Origin: Amoeboaphelidium protococcarum
Lineage: Eukaryota > Aphelidiomycota > Aphelidea
Length of the DNA stretch: 64,000 bases
Direction of reading: 5' to 3'
Assembly: GCA_023515745.1 (NCBI GenBank)
Contig: JALECJ010000001.1
Coordinates: 1-64,000, forward strand
A program made the position numbers and the translations under genes. Numbering within the stretch: the stretch's first letter is position 1; every line of letters begins with the position of its first letter. Below, piece by piece: positions 22,848 to 34,321 of the stretch. Under the pieces are notes generated by a model that did no database searches, had not been told where the DNA came from, and saw only the letters and a list, made by a program, of their open reading frames with translations.

Positions 22848-24722
22848 ATGCCTTCTTCATTAAAAAAGACTTACAATATTGATGGCTTGGAGCATTTGAC
22901 TTTAGTGGACACCTAGCCTTAACCGCGATCGGACAATGTTCATGAGAGAATTTAACGCAGAGTGCCACTGGATCTCAAAGTTGCTGGTCTGGTGGATTTG
23001 AGGCTGGGAAGACTTAACATTATGCAAGTGGCTCACAAAATTGGTGTGAGTGGTGATGCAATTAGAGCTCATGTGAAGAATGCTGATAAGTACTTGCAAC
23101 GATACCGTGAAGTGGCAAAGGATGAAGAGACTGGTGATGAGACGCAAATTCCACGCCAAAGACTTGATTCTGACTGCAGCGTTCAAAGCACAGAAAGTCC
23201 GGCGAGAGCGTTTACCAGTAGTACTCTGAGTGCGACAAAAAGTTTGGCGTTTGACGGCAGAGCAATCGCGTTGTAGTTGTTTGACAATTTGAATGGCGTT
23301 GATGCCGACGGAGAGCTCGGCAAGTTTTCCGCTGTTTTGGTTTCATTTCGACGCAGTTCTGAAGATAATACTGGTGTGGGTGTAATTGGCTCTGCACAGT
23401 AGAATACTTAGTAGTAGTATTTGTAGTAGTAGGAGAATCAAGTGGAAGTTATGAAGAAAAATGGACAGGAGAAGAAATTGTAAACTAAGGATGTAGTGAA
23501 AAAGGCGGCTGCTGCGGTGTCTGGCAGTAAAAGGTCATCCGATTCTGTCGATGACGGCAAGACTGATAAATCGAAACGGCGAAGAGATCACTCATCGTCC
23601 ATTTAGCCAAAAGGATAAGCTGAGGATGCTGGTGCTTCTTCTGTGCAAATTGTATCATCCATTAATTATGTCGCCAAACATCTGGATGAATTCTTCCCTA
23701 AAGGTTCTGACATTAAAGTGCTCGATGCTGTCGAAAAGGTTGAGTTGTTGTATCCTTCAGGAACATTTGAGACATTCCCCCTTATAAGTCCATTGAAAGA
23801 TGGTTATTCTCCTTTGGTTGATTTGGTGAAAACTATTGAGCTGCTTGCTTATGATTTCATTGAAGACTTGGGAGATCCTGCAGATGCATTTTCAGACAAG
23901 ATTTATCGGCGGATTGAGCGTGCGGTAAAGAAAAGGGATTTTACTCTACTCAAGTAACTAATTTCGGAGTATAATGAGATAATAACTGATATGAGGTCGC
24001 ATGATAAGTTTGAAGCTTTTAATGATAAGCCTCTGAGTTACAATTAGACCAAGATATTTTTGGATTAGATTTATGCACGCGCTGTTGATAATCCTGACGC
24101 CTTGAGAAGTTATAAAGGATTCAGCAAAGAAGTTTATGGTGAAACTGGAAATAACATTGTAAATACATTAATTGAGACTTTGCCTATTAAGAAGGATAAT
24201 ATTTTTATTGATCTTGGCAGCGGCATTGGAAATGTTGCGCTCCAAGTCACTGCTCAGACTAAGGCCAAGTGTTATGGTGTGGAGTTGATGGAATAGCCCG
24301 CTCTTTATGGAAAGATGTAGTTGCATGTGTTCAAGGAGAGAATGAAGATGTATGGTCGCGATGACTTTCATGTTTATTTGAGAAAGGGAGATTTTCTGGG
24401 AGATTAGAAAGTGTTGAAAGTTATTGAATGTGCCGATGTTGTATTTGTCAATAATTATGCCTTTGACCAGGAGACTAATTTGAAGTTGATGCAGCTATTC
24501 TTACATCTGAAAGAGGGTGCGTTTGTGGTTTCATTTAGGCCGTTTAGATCATTGGACCATGTTATTGCGGACCATAACATCAATGATATGGCTAGTATTT
24601 TCAAAGTCAAAAAGATGGATTATGGTCCTAATTCTGTTAGTTGGACCGGTAACTCTGGGGAATATTTCATTCATCAAGTGGATAGACGTTATTTAAAAGC
24701 GAAAAGTGCCGAGGCTAATTGA
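22848..24722 (+). CDS. DOT1: DOT1 histone H3K79 methyltransferase
   Basis: 624 aa. The C-terminal half is a DOT1 catalytic domain. It has a long helical lead-in, the PLSYNQTKIFLDQIY segment, then the SAM-binding DLGSGIGNVALQ at about residue 455, an acidic residue in YGVELM, VFVNNYAFD, and a basic GAFVVSFRPFRSL strand. It methylates H3 Lys79 on the nucleosome core with S-adenosylmethionine and needs no SET domain. The N terminus contains a helix-turn-helix-like basic segment (MQVAHKIGVSGDAIRAHVKN) and a KSKRRRD nuclear-signal-like stretch, possibly for DNA or nucleosome contact. Many Gln in the linker are TAG/TAA. The ATG at 22848 is the first in frame. Confidence 0.94.
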
Positions 24723-24840
24723 TCATGACTACTAGCATCTTTTGCTGAAAGGCGTCTTATGTTGATACATTTTAAACTCGCGTCATTCAGAAATGTGAAT
24801 AGATATGGGATATAATATAGTTGGGTGTATATGACAAAGA

Positions 24841-26136
24841 TCAGTATTTAACTTTGAGAATCTTTTATTGAGATGATTAAGGAGACAACTAATGCAGATC
24901 ATCATCTAGACTGTTAGAGCTGGTGTCATTTCTTATTCTACCAGACATCAAAGACTTGGTTGCTCGCAAATACAAATCTCTCAAGAATTATATAATTTAG
25001 CTACCAAATGACGGCTTGAACTTGAAAATGTTTACCAAAACAAAGCCTCCGACAACCATAAGGCCTCCGACCAAGTACAATGCAGATAATGAGATATCTT
25101 TGAGGAAGGTGTCAATCAGAAGCGCAACAGGAATGGTCAATGATAAGCCAAGCGTAGATACGAGAGGAGAAGTGTAGAGCATGGATTTGAGCCAGAGCAG
25201 TTCGGACAGACAAGTGCCAAGTAACGCGTTTAGACAGAGAGCAAGCCATATGGTTGAAGTTGGAGGCAGCTAAAACTATTCAAATCCAGAGTAATGGAAT
25301 ACAATAAACAGAGGCCATAAGCAAATGATATTGAACAAGCCGACTAGTCCAAAAAATAAAGTCATCTCAACCTTAACGTCATCTTTAATCTTTAACCTCA
25401 GCAACGTAATGTATAAGCCATAAAACATGGCACCGAGCAAAGCCAATATGTTCCCGCGCCAATCGTTTGTTTACACGGGTCCACCATCAACAGCAGCAGC
25501 AGCATCAGGTATATGATCGCCGCCATCATTGTGACCGGAGGAAGGTGCAGATGCATCGCTCAGTGACACGCATAACACACCAGCAAAGCAAATTAATACA
25601 CCCAACAAGTTGACATACGTGAATTTTTCTGTTCTTCCTAAACTTCCTATGATGAGTGTCCATACGGAAGAGGTGGAAGATATGATAGTGGAGCTGGCGA
25701 CATTGGTGTAGATTAGAGCGGCATTACTGCAAAAGTTGGCCAAGAACCAGAGTATGCAGAACTGCAGCGATAGTTTCATTGTGTCACGAACACCAAGGGT
25801 CACCTAAAGATTATCCCCAGAGCCAAATTAATCAGGCGATTCCATCATCTACTGATACCTGGCACCATGATCATCATATAGCAGTCTATGCACCTTCTAA
25901 ATTAATTACCCGATAACTCGGATAAGAAGATACAGCGTAAAAGAAGACGTGTTTATATAGGTGAGCATGAAAGGCTTCATGAATTCAGAATCAGCAAACA
26001 CAAATTTCATTGTATAGTTGGCACCAGTCCATAGTGCAACGACAGCTAGTAACAAGATCAATCCTATAAAATACTTTGTCTTTTTATTTTGCATAAAAGG
26101 AGCATTTTATTCATTGATTTCAAGTGAATCTTCCAT
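24841..26136 (-). CDS. SLC35F5/YML018C-type drug/metabolite transporter
   Basis: 431 aa with about ten hydrophobic segments, as in EamA/DMT transporters. The first helix begins near residue 22 after a short acidic cytosolic tail. The stretch ILWFLANFCSNAALIYTNVA and ISSTSSVWTLIIG is the diagnostic core of the SLC35F5 subfamily, and the second repeat has VEMTLFFGLVGLFN. Yeast YML018C is vacuolar; substrates are unknown. An Ala/Gly/Asp-rich insertion (about residues 210-235) sits between the two repeats. A hydrophilic tail ends at TGA 24841-24843, 118 bp from the DOT1 stop in convergent orientation. Confidence 0.87.
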
Positions 26137-26550
26137 AACTAATTTGCGAATCTTGAATTTTATTATCTAAAAGCGAGGACTGTCTGATGATGCATGAAAT
26201 AAGAGATTGGGATAAAGGCGGGTCGTGAAATAATGCTTTGAAGGTAGAGAACTGTTGATACTGTACTGCAAGTGAAGAAAGAGCTAATCTGAGTAAAGCT
26301 TAATTTGGCAGGTATTTAGAACGCTTCAAAATGTGAGAAATGGGTGCTAATGTAACAGTCAACTTTCACAACGTGATTTCCTACCTCATGCAACGCGTCC
26401 CATCCAATCATCATCTGCCACGGCGATGGCCATGAGGTGCTGTCTGCCTGATTAGGATCTATGATGGGCGTTCATCTTCTTTATCCATCAAGTTTAAACA
26501 GTAATTTCATAAAGCTTATAAATTAGAAATTAGAAATCAATATCTATAAA
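26137..26550. promoter_or_regulatory. Divergent promoter, transporter / secreted protein
   Basis: 414 bp between divergent starts. It holds an ACGCGT box near 26393-26398, and an AT-rich leader with a repeated AATTAGAAAT directly before the ATG at 26551. No ORF was seen. Confidence 0.4.
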
Positions 26551-27045
26551 ATGAAGACTTCTCTATATATTGCTGCCCTGTTGTCCGTCCTGGCTGTTTC
26601 AGTCAATGCTATGCCTTAACGTCGTGGTTTCGGTGGTGAATCTCAATCTGGTATGATGTCCGAGTATGGTGACGACTCTCAATATGGTATGCAATCTTCT
26701 ATGCCAGAGTTTGATGATGCTGATAAATATGGCATGGATACTGCTGTCGAGGAGGATGAAGTTCAGGATTAAGGTGATGATGATTTTGATGAAATTGGCG
26801 CTGATATGAGCAATGAGTACGGTGATGAGGCCAAAGGAAGAAGCTTATTCGGTGCTGATGGCGAAGGAGATTACGTGGATGCTGAGGAGTATGGCGGCGA
26901 AGAAGAATATGCGTAGGAGTACGGAGCTGATGAGGAGGATATGGGAGCTGGATTCTATGATGAGCCGGAGTTTGGTTAGACTGGAGCCGGAGACATGGAT
27001 TCTGAGTATGGAAGCAGCGGGTATGGCGCTGATGAAGAATACTGA
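26551..27045 (+). CDS. Small acidic Tyr/Gly/Asp-rich secreted protein
   Basis: 164 aa, not recognised. The N terminus is a clear signal peptide (MKTSLYIAALLSVLAVSVNA). The mature part is strongly acidic, built of loose EYG, DEAEYGGEEE and QYGMQ repeats with almost no Cys, Trp or Pro. This suggests a disordered extracellular or vesicle-lumen protein, for example a matrix, cyst-wall or mineral/cation-binding component. The function is a guess; the signal peptide and composition are directly visible. Codons are mostly GAN/TAT/GGN, so the composition may be repeat-driven. It ends in TGA 27043-27045. Confidence 0.8.
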
Positions 27046-27176
27046 TTTAATTATAGTTTTTAGATTTATACTACTTTACATTTTGGTGTTCTTAAACCAC
27101 TGTCGACTCTTGAACTTGTAATCTTTAGCCATTGAATTCGCGAATCTAACGACTAATTAAACTTAGCACTGTTACA

Positions 27177-28066
27177 ATGCCACCTCACACAGTTTAGACG
27201 TCTCTCCCACCAACAAATTAATAAAGTAACTAAATAGTAATCATAAGTACAGTATATTTAGTCGCGTTCAGACTTTAGATACAGTAGATGCGTACCGGCA
27301 CTGTTTCAAGATCTCGTCGTCGCGCTTTTTCTAACGTCATTGTCCTTTCCGCACAAAGCCGCAATGTGAAAAACATCTTCGTGATTATTTAGCCACCTAT
27401 ATGGATAAATAAGTCGAATAATAAGTTTAATTCGCTGTGGTGAACTTACCTAAAGACACTGGATATCTCCGGTACAAAGAGAACTACTTTAGCAAATAGA
27501 AAGCGAAATAATTGTATGAGAAGTTTCAGTAGGATTTGCCGTGGACCACCCAAGATATTACACTATTCGGTAAAACGTATTAGTAACCAAGATTGATATG
27601 CCTATTAACATCGGATCAAGTGTCTAATTGGCCGAAAAGTGGCAATGGACGCGACTATTACTCATCTCTTCCATTTGTATCTTGGAGTGCGTATCCCACG
27701 GTGGAAGAGATTGCTCGTTAAATTGAACGCGATATCAAACTACCAGCTGGATATTTCAATGTGGCTCTATGTAATTTATATCGTGATGGTAAAGACTCAA
27801 TAGGCTGGCATGCAGACGATGAGAAGCGACACGGTCCAAGTCCAACCATTGCCAGTTTATCGTTTGGAGATGCGCGTAGATTTCTGCTCAAACCTAAGTC
27901 AAAATCTCACGTACCTTCTGATTATAAATACGAATACGTTCTCGGGAATGGTGACTTATTGGTGATGGAAGGCTAGTGTTAGGACCACTGGTAGCATTCT
28001 ATTCCCAAAACTGCTAAGTTGGTTGGCCCGCGTCTCAACATTACATTTCGCAAGATACTCTACTGA
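27177..28066 (+). CDS. AlkB-family (ALKBH2/3-like) 2OG-Fe(II) dioxygenase
   Basis: The AlkB catalytic domain is clear: NLYRDGKDSIGWHADDE gives the iron-binding H-x-D, ASLSFGDARRF follows, then DHWQHSIPK with the distal His, and PRLNITFRKIL with the 2-oxoglutarate Arg, ending at TGA 28064-28066. Such enzymes remove N-alkyl lesions from DNA or RNA with Fe(II), O2 and 2-oxoglutarate. The first in-frame ATG of the main exon is 27401 (221 aa), but coding character extends upstream to about 27287. I propose an exon from ATG 27177 to 27225, an intron at 27226-27284, then the main exon (276 aa). The enzyme is firm; the 5' exon is a model. Confidence 0.83.
27226..27284 (+). other. Proposed intron in the AlkB gene
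   Basis: 59 bp, donor GTAACT, acceptor ACAG. It removes a region with no start codon and joins a short exon in phase 1 to a coding-like stretch. Not proven. Confidence 0.35.
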
Positions 28067-28235
28067 CATAACTGAACCTTGAAAGAGGAGCAAAGGGAAG
28101 TAGAGTAGACTAGAAAGTAGGATATAGAATAACATGCAAATTTATTGTATTATACTTCATTCAAGCAACTGCAATTAACATTAAATACTACTGTACCTTC
28201 CTTTACAGACCATAAACAACCAACAAACTCAATTC

Positions 28236-30008
28236 TCATTCACTGTTTAAACTTTTAAAAGACTCACTACTACTTTATCTACTTCTCTAAGACATACCAT
28301 TGGGAGGTGGAAAGTCAATCTCCTGGCCGTTCCTGAAGAGCTTTGGACGGAAACTCTCCTTTTCATTCATCACTGCACTATTGCGAAACTTTTAGATTAA
28401 CGCGTCCAAACCTTAAATATTCGCATAAGTCAAAGTGGCAACTTTATCAGAGTTAAAACACGGCCACTTCTTACCACAGATACGCAGAGCCAATTGGACT
28501 ACATCTCTGGCATCGATAAAGTTGATAAAGCAGTAGCCCACATTGCATTGATTCTTGAAATCCATTCTGAGATACAAAAAGTCAAACTTTCCACGCAAAC
28601 TCTCATTCAAAAAGTCAATCAGCATACTTTAAGTGTACTTGTTAGGAATATTCTTGATCATGAATGTGGTGCGTGAATCTTCACCATTCAGAATTTTCAC
28701 CAGATTAATTTGATTACTATCGCTGACATCAGATAGAGCAGATGAAGCTCTAGACTATATGCCAGAGTGTTGCCTACTGCTCAATCTGCTCTATTACAAC
28801 AACTACTACTGCTACTACTATTCTTGACGTATGGGCTACTAAGGAACAGTAATCTTTGGCAAATGTCCGCGATCTTCAACGTACTGGGAATTTACGACAT
28901 TCAGAGGCGTACTCAGCTCAAGAGGCAGAGTATCCTAGCGCTGAATCACAGATGAGCCAGATTTAATCGCTTGAGAAAAGTCAGACTTTTACTATTGAGG
29001 AGCATGAAACAACACAGAGGCCAAATCTTGACCATCCTTCCACAACTAAGCTACAATCTCTGACTAATAAAATACTTTGCCATTGAGAGTCTAGATGGCA
29101 AACGCGCAATCTCTACTATCAAAGTACTGAACAAGAAATGCTGTCTGCTCCTGATTCAATCGCTCAATGGACTAAATTTCTCCAAAGCCACACAGATTCT
29201 GCTGCAACGTCGACTCCTCCATTCTACACACAAACTTACTCAAAACCATTCTCGAGCACAGCGCATCATTCAGTCCATAGACTGCAGGTCTGATGTACTC
29301 ACATGCAATATTCTTACTTTGAAGAGCAAAGCGGGCTTTCGCTGATTATCTGCAATCAAAAAAGCCAAAAATAAAGGAGCTATTAGAGGCGTCTGATTGA
29401 TATGAACGTTGAGCAGATTAACTATTGCCAATCGTAGTCTTCACCACCGCGTTATAACCACTATCAGACAGTATCTTTTCAATCACACTCATTTGATGGC
29501 GAGTCTTCACCATGATATAATGTCCTGACTACGCGTTCAGAGACTCGCCGCTGTTTCTAGCGATTGGTGATTGCGCCAACTATTTGCTACCCCAAACCCC
29601 ATGCAAAGGTTTCAACGCTTGATACTTGGACGCTTATGGCTCCTATTACTAGCCTTGGCCAATTTAGCTGGCAGGATTTATCGACAGCAATTACGTTCCA
29701 GTAACTAGATCCTGTCGCTCAACCATTGCATCACCAGCTAGTGACTACCATTGCTAAGCAGAAGAATACTACTATCTTTGCAGTTGCTAAAACGAGCCGA
29801 CGCGCTATTATGGTATCTAAATTGACAGTCGTGGGCGCCATTTCTAATTAGCTTCATGCTGCTAGTCAGAGCGATGCACTTCAGGCACTTACAACTGTCC
29901 AACAGCGAGACTTTAAGCAGTTCTGGGACAAGACAAAGGCCCTGTGGCGTCACCTGAAACAGTCGCGTCTGACCCTTGATCAAAACTCTTGATAATCTTC
30001 TCTTGCAT
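28236..30008 (-). CDS. MEI2: Mei2-like RNA-binding protein
   Basis: 590 aa, one exon. The C-terminal RRM (about residues 439-545) carries the Mei2 signature almost intact: RTTFMIKNIPNKYTQ, then FDFLYLRMDFKNQCNVGYCF and a YANIQG ending. Two further RRM-like regions lie near 180-330, and the segments between are Gln/Ser-rich with polyGln coded by TAG/TAA. Mei2 proteins bind RNA and drive meiosis in fission yeast, sequestering the Mmi1 elimination factor; plant relatives control differentiation. A role in meiosis or sporulation here is inferred. The ATG is the first after an in-frame TGA. The gene is convergent with the AlkB gene (169 bp gap). Confidence 0.92.
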
Positions 30009-30441
30009 TTAATCTGACAGTCACTCACTCAATTAATCACTCAGATATATCAACCAAAGCCAGCGGTAAAGTTCAAGGCCAAAAGTTTTTTTGGGGGAAA
30101 GAGACATGTTGCTCTAAAAGCAGGATCATCGGCTCAGAAGCTTCAATGACACGTCAGCGTATCGCAGAATGTATACCAAACAGTCAGCCACACTTTATAA
30201 ACACTGTTGGTTTGACAATCATATTAGTCTGTTTAATATCACTTTTACAAGAGCTCGGGTAGTTTGAAAGTGTAGATTAAGCTAACAAAATTCAACACAT
30301 ATTTTAATTAAGATGCTTAATCAAGTCAAAACCATGATCGATTTCAGGGAAAGGGGAGTTATTAAGAGAAAGACAACCTGTCAGCGGATATCGCAAAACT
30401 TGAAATATGTTGTACAAAATCTTTGTATATATAAGCAATGT
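30009..30441. promoter_or_regulatory. Upstream region of the MEI2-like gene
   Basis: 433 bp between the Mei2 start and the TRM9 stop, both minus strand. It has a T8 G5 run near 30086-30099 and an ACGTCA word near 30152. No convincing ORF. Confidence 0.4.
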
Positions 30442-31212
30442 TCACTAGTCTTTGATCACTTGAAAGCAAAAATACCAATTATCTCTATCATATCCGGAAC
30501 GAAGTATGTGCTACTTACAACCAAACTGCGTACAAGCGCGTTTCACCATTTCATCAATCTCACCCTTTGTGAACAAGTGATAGTATCGCTAATAAGTAAC
30601 CGTAACTGTAGGATCTTCTTTTGATGGTATACGCCATGGAACAAAGACATCACCATTCGCATCAGGCCGCAAGTGCTTGATCTTGCTAGTTTCACTCTGC
30701 TCCTGTGCCCACACGAATATCAGAATGGTGCCGCCACTCTACACGGCTCTGATCATTTCCACGATCGCGTCAACGCGTCTCTCCACACTCGTCAAATGGT
30801 GAAGCACGGCGATACTGATGGCGTGCGATAAAACATTGGGCCGGAACGCGCCATCCATCACTGATGACCTGACACTATCAACTCTCTATGATTTAAGAAC
30901 AAGACTAAGCAGCTCCAGCGAATTATCAGTTCCTATAAATTGAATATTCTTGTATCCACCCAGCATGTTCTTTCCATTACCGCATCCAAAATCTCCAACT
31001 ATAACACCTTTTTCCTGCTAGGTGGTTAATTATTAATACGCTGATACGTCTTCAGATTCACCTGTAAAAGGCACAACACCAGCAGCTAGCTAATCTAAAT
31101 ACTATTTTACAATGGGCCACATTTTATATCGCGTATTGCTAAAGTGTGGAGCTATTTATTCATAGACATTCAGCACATACTCATCCTCAATACTATCAGT
31201 ACTTTGAGCCAT
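30442..31212 (-). CDS. TRM9: tRNA wobble-uridine methyltransferase TRM9/ALKBH8-like
   Basis: 256 aa, near the 279 of yeast Trm9. The N terminus DEYVLNVYEQIAPHFSNTRYK is the family signature, followed by a SAM-binding GDFGCGNGKNMLGG motif, IGTDNS, and an AISIAVLHHLTSVERR helix. The C-terminal half contains the FVPWRIP and RYYHLF motifs typical of Trm9. With Trm112 it forms the 5-methoxycarbonylmethyl group on wobble uridine of certain tRNAs. It lacks the AlkB and RRM domains of animal ALKBH8. This could matter here, because decoding UAA and UAG as Gln needs special tRNAs, but no link is shown by the sequence. Confidence 0.92.
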
Positions 31213-31571
31213 TTTTCGTTATCGTTATTGCAGTGAAAGTCTTGAACTAAAGAAGCGATTGAATGCATGATTGATCTTTAAAAAGTTCATGTTAGGAAAC
31301 TTCTGAATTTATATTGATATGAATTTAATAAATAAAGTCTTGATAGCAATAATAGTCTATGTTGAGTAATCTATCTATTATTGACCCTACATATGGTACA
31401 ATGCAGTAGAGTTCGCGTTTGAAGCGTAAAACAATTTCCCATTCCTCATTTTCTCTTTGACCCTTTTGTAACTGAGAAAGACGATCATTAACCATTGAAA
31501 TTCCATCTATTCCTTATTTGTATTGAGTTTAGTCTTAAGGTGTCGGGATAACTTTGTTTATAATTATTAAA
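31213..31571. promoter_or_regulatory. Divergent promoter, TRM9 / unknown gene
   Basis: 359 bp, AT-rich, between divergent starts. No conserved element or ORF was recognised. Confidence 0.4.
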
Positions 31572-33278
31572 ATGTCTGAGAATGAAGATTTCTTTAGTCT
31601 GCCTTCTGATAGTTAAGAGTCACCGCAGGAAATGAAAGGTGATACTGATGAACAGATTGAATAGTCGAGGTCCGTGGAGCTTTAGTTGCATCAAGAGGAG
31701 GAATAGCATGGTGATGATCAAGAATTTGAAGACAATAATGAGGATGATAAATAAATCTAACAAAATTCTGATACAGGATCGGATAACTAAAGCAGACCAG
31801 CAACGCCTCCGAGATTCAGTGCTGTAATGGTTCAGTCTTAAGAGTAGACTGTGGGTGATGATTTAGGCACGTTCTCCTTCTCTTTTGCTCCTCCTGCTGC
31901 TACCAGCTAAGCTTTTGCTATGCCTCCTGCAACTTTACCAACTCTAGATTCCCCATGGTCAACTTAAGGTGATGACGATGATGATCAAAGATATGCAAAT
32001 TAGTTTGGTAACGCTGGCCTCAATGTTTAGTCTGAGGATTTGAATTCTGATTAATAGTAATAATTTGATTCTTTCAAGATTGAACCTCCAAGTAAATTGG
32101 CATAATCTGTTTAGTAATCAGATGCGAGTGATGGCTTTGACTAATTTGATTAAAGAGCATTTGAGGCTCCTTCTGGAGTTGTGGATAATGAATAGACGAT
32201 TGAGTAGTAGAAAGATATAACTGTACATAGTGACATTAATGATGTTAAGATGGTGGAATAGACTTAACAATAGGAACCATAATCCATTGGTGAATACTTG
32301 TCAAAGATTGCTTAGAGTCATAATATCGATTTATAGAATGTCCGGTAGTAATTATAACATTTAGAGTATAATACAAATTCTAAGTCTGGCAAACCGTTGA
32401 TATCTCCGTTTAAATGGAAAGATTCTGCAATTAGAAAGTTGGCATTTGCCTCACTTAATATTCCAACTAATATCGATGACGAGGTAAGATTTATTGATCT
32501 GTGATAAGGGAAGTGCACGCTGTTAACAAAGTGTATGATGTAAATGAAGTTATTATATCTAATGCTTTGTGTTTCATCTTCAGTACTATCATTGTGCAGC
32601 GTGCTCTTCTCTTTCACTGTAAAGTAGACTAATATGATACCAAGTATTCATTGATGCTGTATGTAGATAACTCTCATAGAAATTGAAGAAGAAGCCGAGA
32701 TTGTCTAGCGATTATAAGCTTTACGGAGGAGATCAGTGTCTCAGAATACGTCTCCCAATGCCACAATGCTGTCTTAGTAGCTCTCCATAGATTATTACCA
32801 ACAACAACAGTATTAGTAATAACATTTGCGCAGAGGATCATCCAAGTCTTTATAGAATATCGCTCTTGTATTACAGGACTCAGACCTTTTGTATGGAGAC
32901 AGTCAACTGGCTGAAGACACGTTCAAAATGAAGGTCAAGAATAGCGATGAGGCATTCGGTGATGTAGATTTGCCCATTATTGATTAGGTGAGATTGACGT
33001 ACTTGTCCATGCTGAACGAGAATATATTAGACACTATGGAGGATGATTAACTTGTCAATCTCAGGGATGAATTGCTGCAGTACTTAGGTGACTCGAGTAC
33101 CGTGTTAAGGTATCTTGAAGTGGGCAAGAGTAATATAAAGACACAGATAAAGGAGAATAACAAGACTATAGAAAGTCTCATCACCGAGATGAAGGCTGCA
33201 TCATCAACCTCAACCTCCACCTCCGCATCAAGGCCAGAATCTCCATTGAAAAATCTATTTAACACAAGCAGATCATGA
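31572..33278 (+). CDS. Unknown Gln/Asp-rich protein, two exons
   Basis: Exon 1 (31572-32483) encodes about 304 residues of low complexity, rich in Gln (mainly TAA/TAG), Ser, Asp and Phe-containing motifs such as DDLGTFSFSF. Exon 2 (32667-33278) encodes about 203 residues with two helical, coiled-coil-prone stretches (IEIEEEAEIVQRLQALRRR and IDQVRLTYLSMLNENILD) and a Ser/Thr tail. The intron 32484-32666 joins them in phase 0 and removes an in-frame TGA. I recognise no family. It might be a scaffold or transcription-associated protein given the composition, but this is speculation. It converges on the next gene with a 92-bp gap. Confidence 0.68.
32484..32666 (+). other. Spliceosomal intron, 183 bp
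   Basis: Donor GTAAGA follows codon GAG directly; acceptor TGTAG. It removes an in-frame TGA and keeps phase 0, and GACTAAT lies about 40 bases before the acceptor. Supported by restored reading frame only. Confidence 0.6.
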
Positions 33279-33370
33279 TGATGAATACACTACATTAATT
33301 CTGAAAGATATATGAACTTTAGTATTTTGTCATCGGTTAACTAAAAGATTAGTAATAGATCAATACTGTA

Positions 33371-34228
33371 TCACTGGGAGTTTGCACGCTTGACAGGCTC
33401 AAGAGATAGCTAGGAGGCAGCAGAATCGACGTATTATAGCTCAGTGACAGCAGAGGACCACGCCAATCTTGATCGCTCATCAGCCAGAGATACCACAGTC
33501 TACATGAAAGATTTCATGTCAATGTACATACTCCTAGAAGGCTTCAATCCATACATTGCCATTCTATTTATCCAAAGGCTGGTGCGACGCACTTGTTCAT
33601 TCAGCAGCGAACTCCGAAGAGGATTCAGTGGTTCATCGTCGCTTCTGCGGGTTTTGGCGTGTTGAATCGCCTTTTACATTTCCATTATAAGCAACTCATG
33701 CACTATACTGGTGGTCAAATTGACTGGATCCAGTTGAGTCATGAAGCTGTAAGCTAGAGACGGCGCTTTACACAATCTACACTATCTCGCATAAAGCCAA
33801 GCGATCTGAGGATTACTGAGTATCATACTCTTGTTGTTATGATCGCCACCATTTTAATCGCGCCCACCCAGATTATTACCGCCAGATTCAAATAACTAAT
33901 GGAGAGCCGTGGCATCCGTACAGCGTTATATCTGATCAATGAGTTAATACTTTTTATTGACTACAGAGGGGCCACGAGAGGATTTACGCGACTGAGTGCT
34001 ATCATCCTGATGGTCTAATTGTACATTTAAAATTTCATCAATCAACGACTTTTACTTCTCTTCTCGTTGTGGCTACGGCTACTGATTACTAGCAGCATTT
34101 TAGTCTTCTGCCGTATTAACATTTGACTTTTCAAGCATTTCAAAAAACTGCTTCATTATCGCGTCATTATCTTTCTTCTGCTAGCTGCTATAATAACGTG
34201 GACCTTATCTAATACTAATCAATGGCAT
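33371..34228 (-). CDS. Unknown, possibly mitochondrial protein
   Basis: 285 aa, not recognised. The N terminus (MPLISIRQGPRYYSSQQKK) has basic and Ser residues with no acids, compatible with a short mitochondrial presequence. A polar linker follows, then a helical C-terminal domain from about residue 130 with WLYARQCRLCKAPSLAYSF and HELLIMEMQKAIQHAK, which resembles organellar RNA-metabolism or complex-assembly proteins only in general style. Two Cys (CRLC) are notable. No membrane segment. An in-frame open reading of 285 codons without TGA supports coding. Divergent from the rabenosyn gene, separated by about 90 bp if that gene starts at 34322. Confidence 0.65.
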
Positions 34229-34321
34229 GCATCGAATTTAACGCGTCAAGGCTTGTCGCAACATGATATTTCGAATGTTGAGAAATGGAAAAAGATTATA
34301 TGGGGAAGTTCTCTCGCTCTG

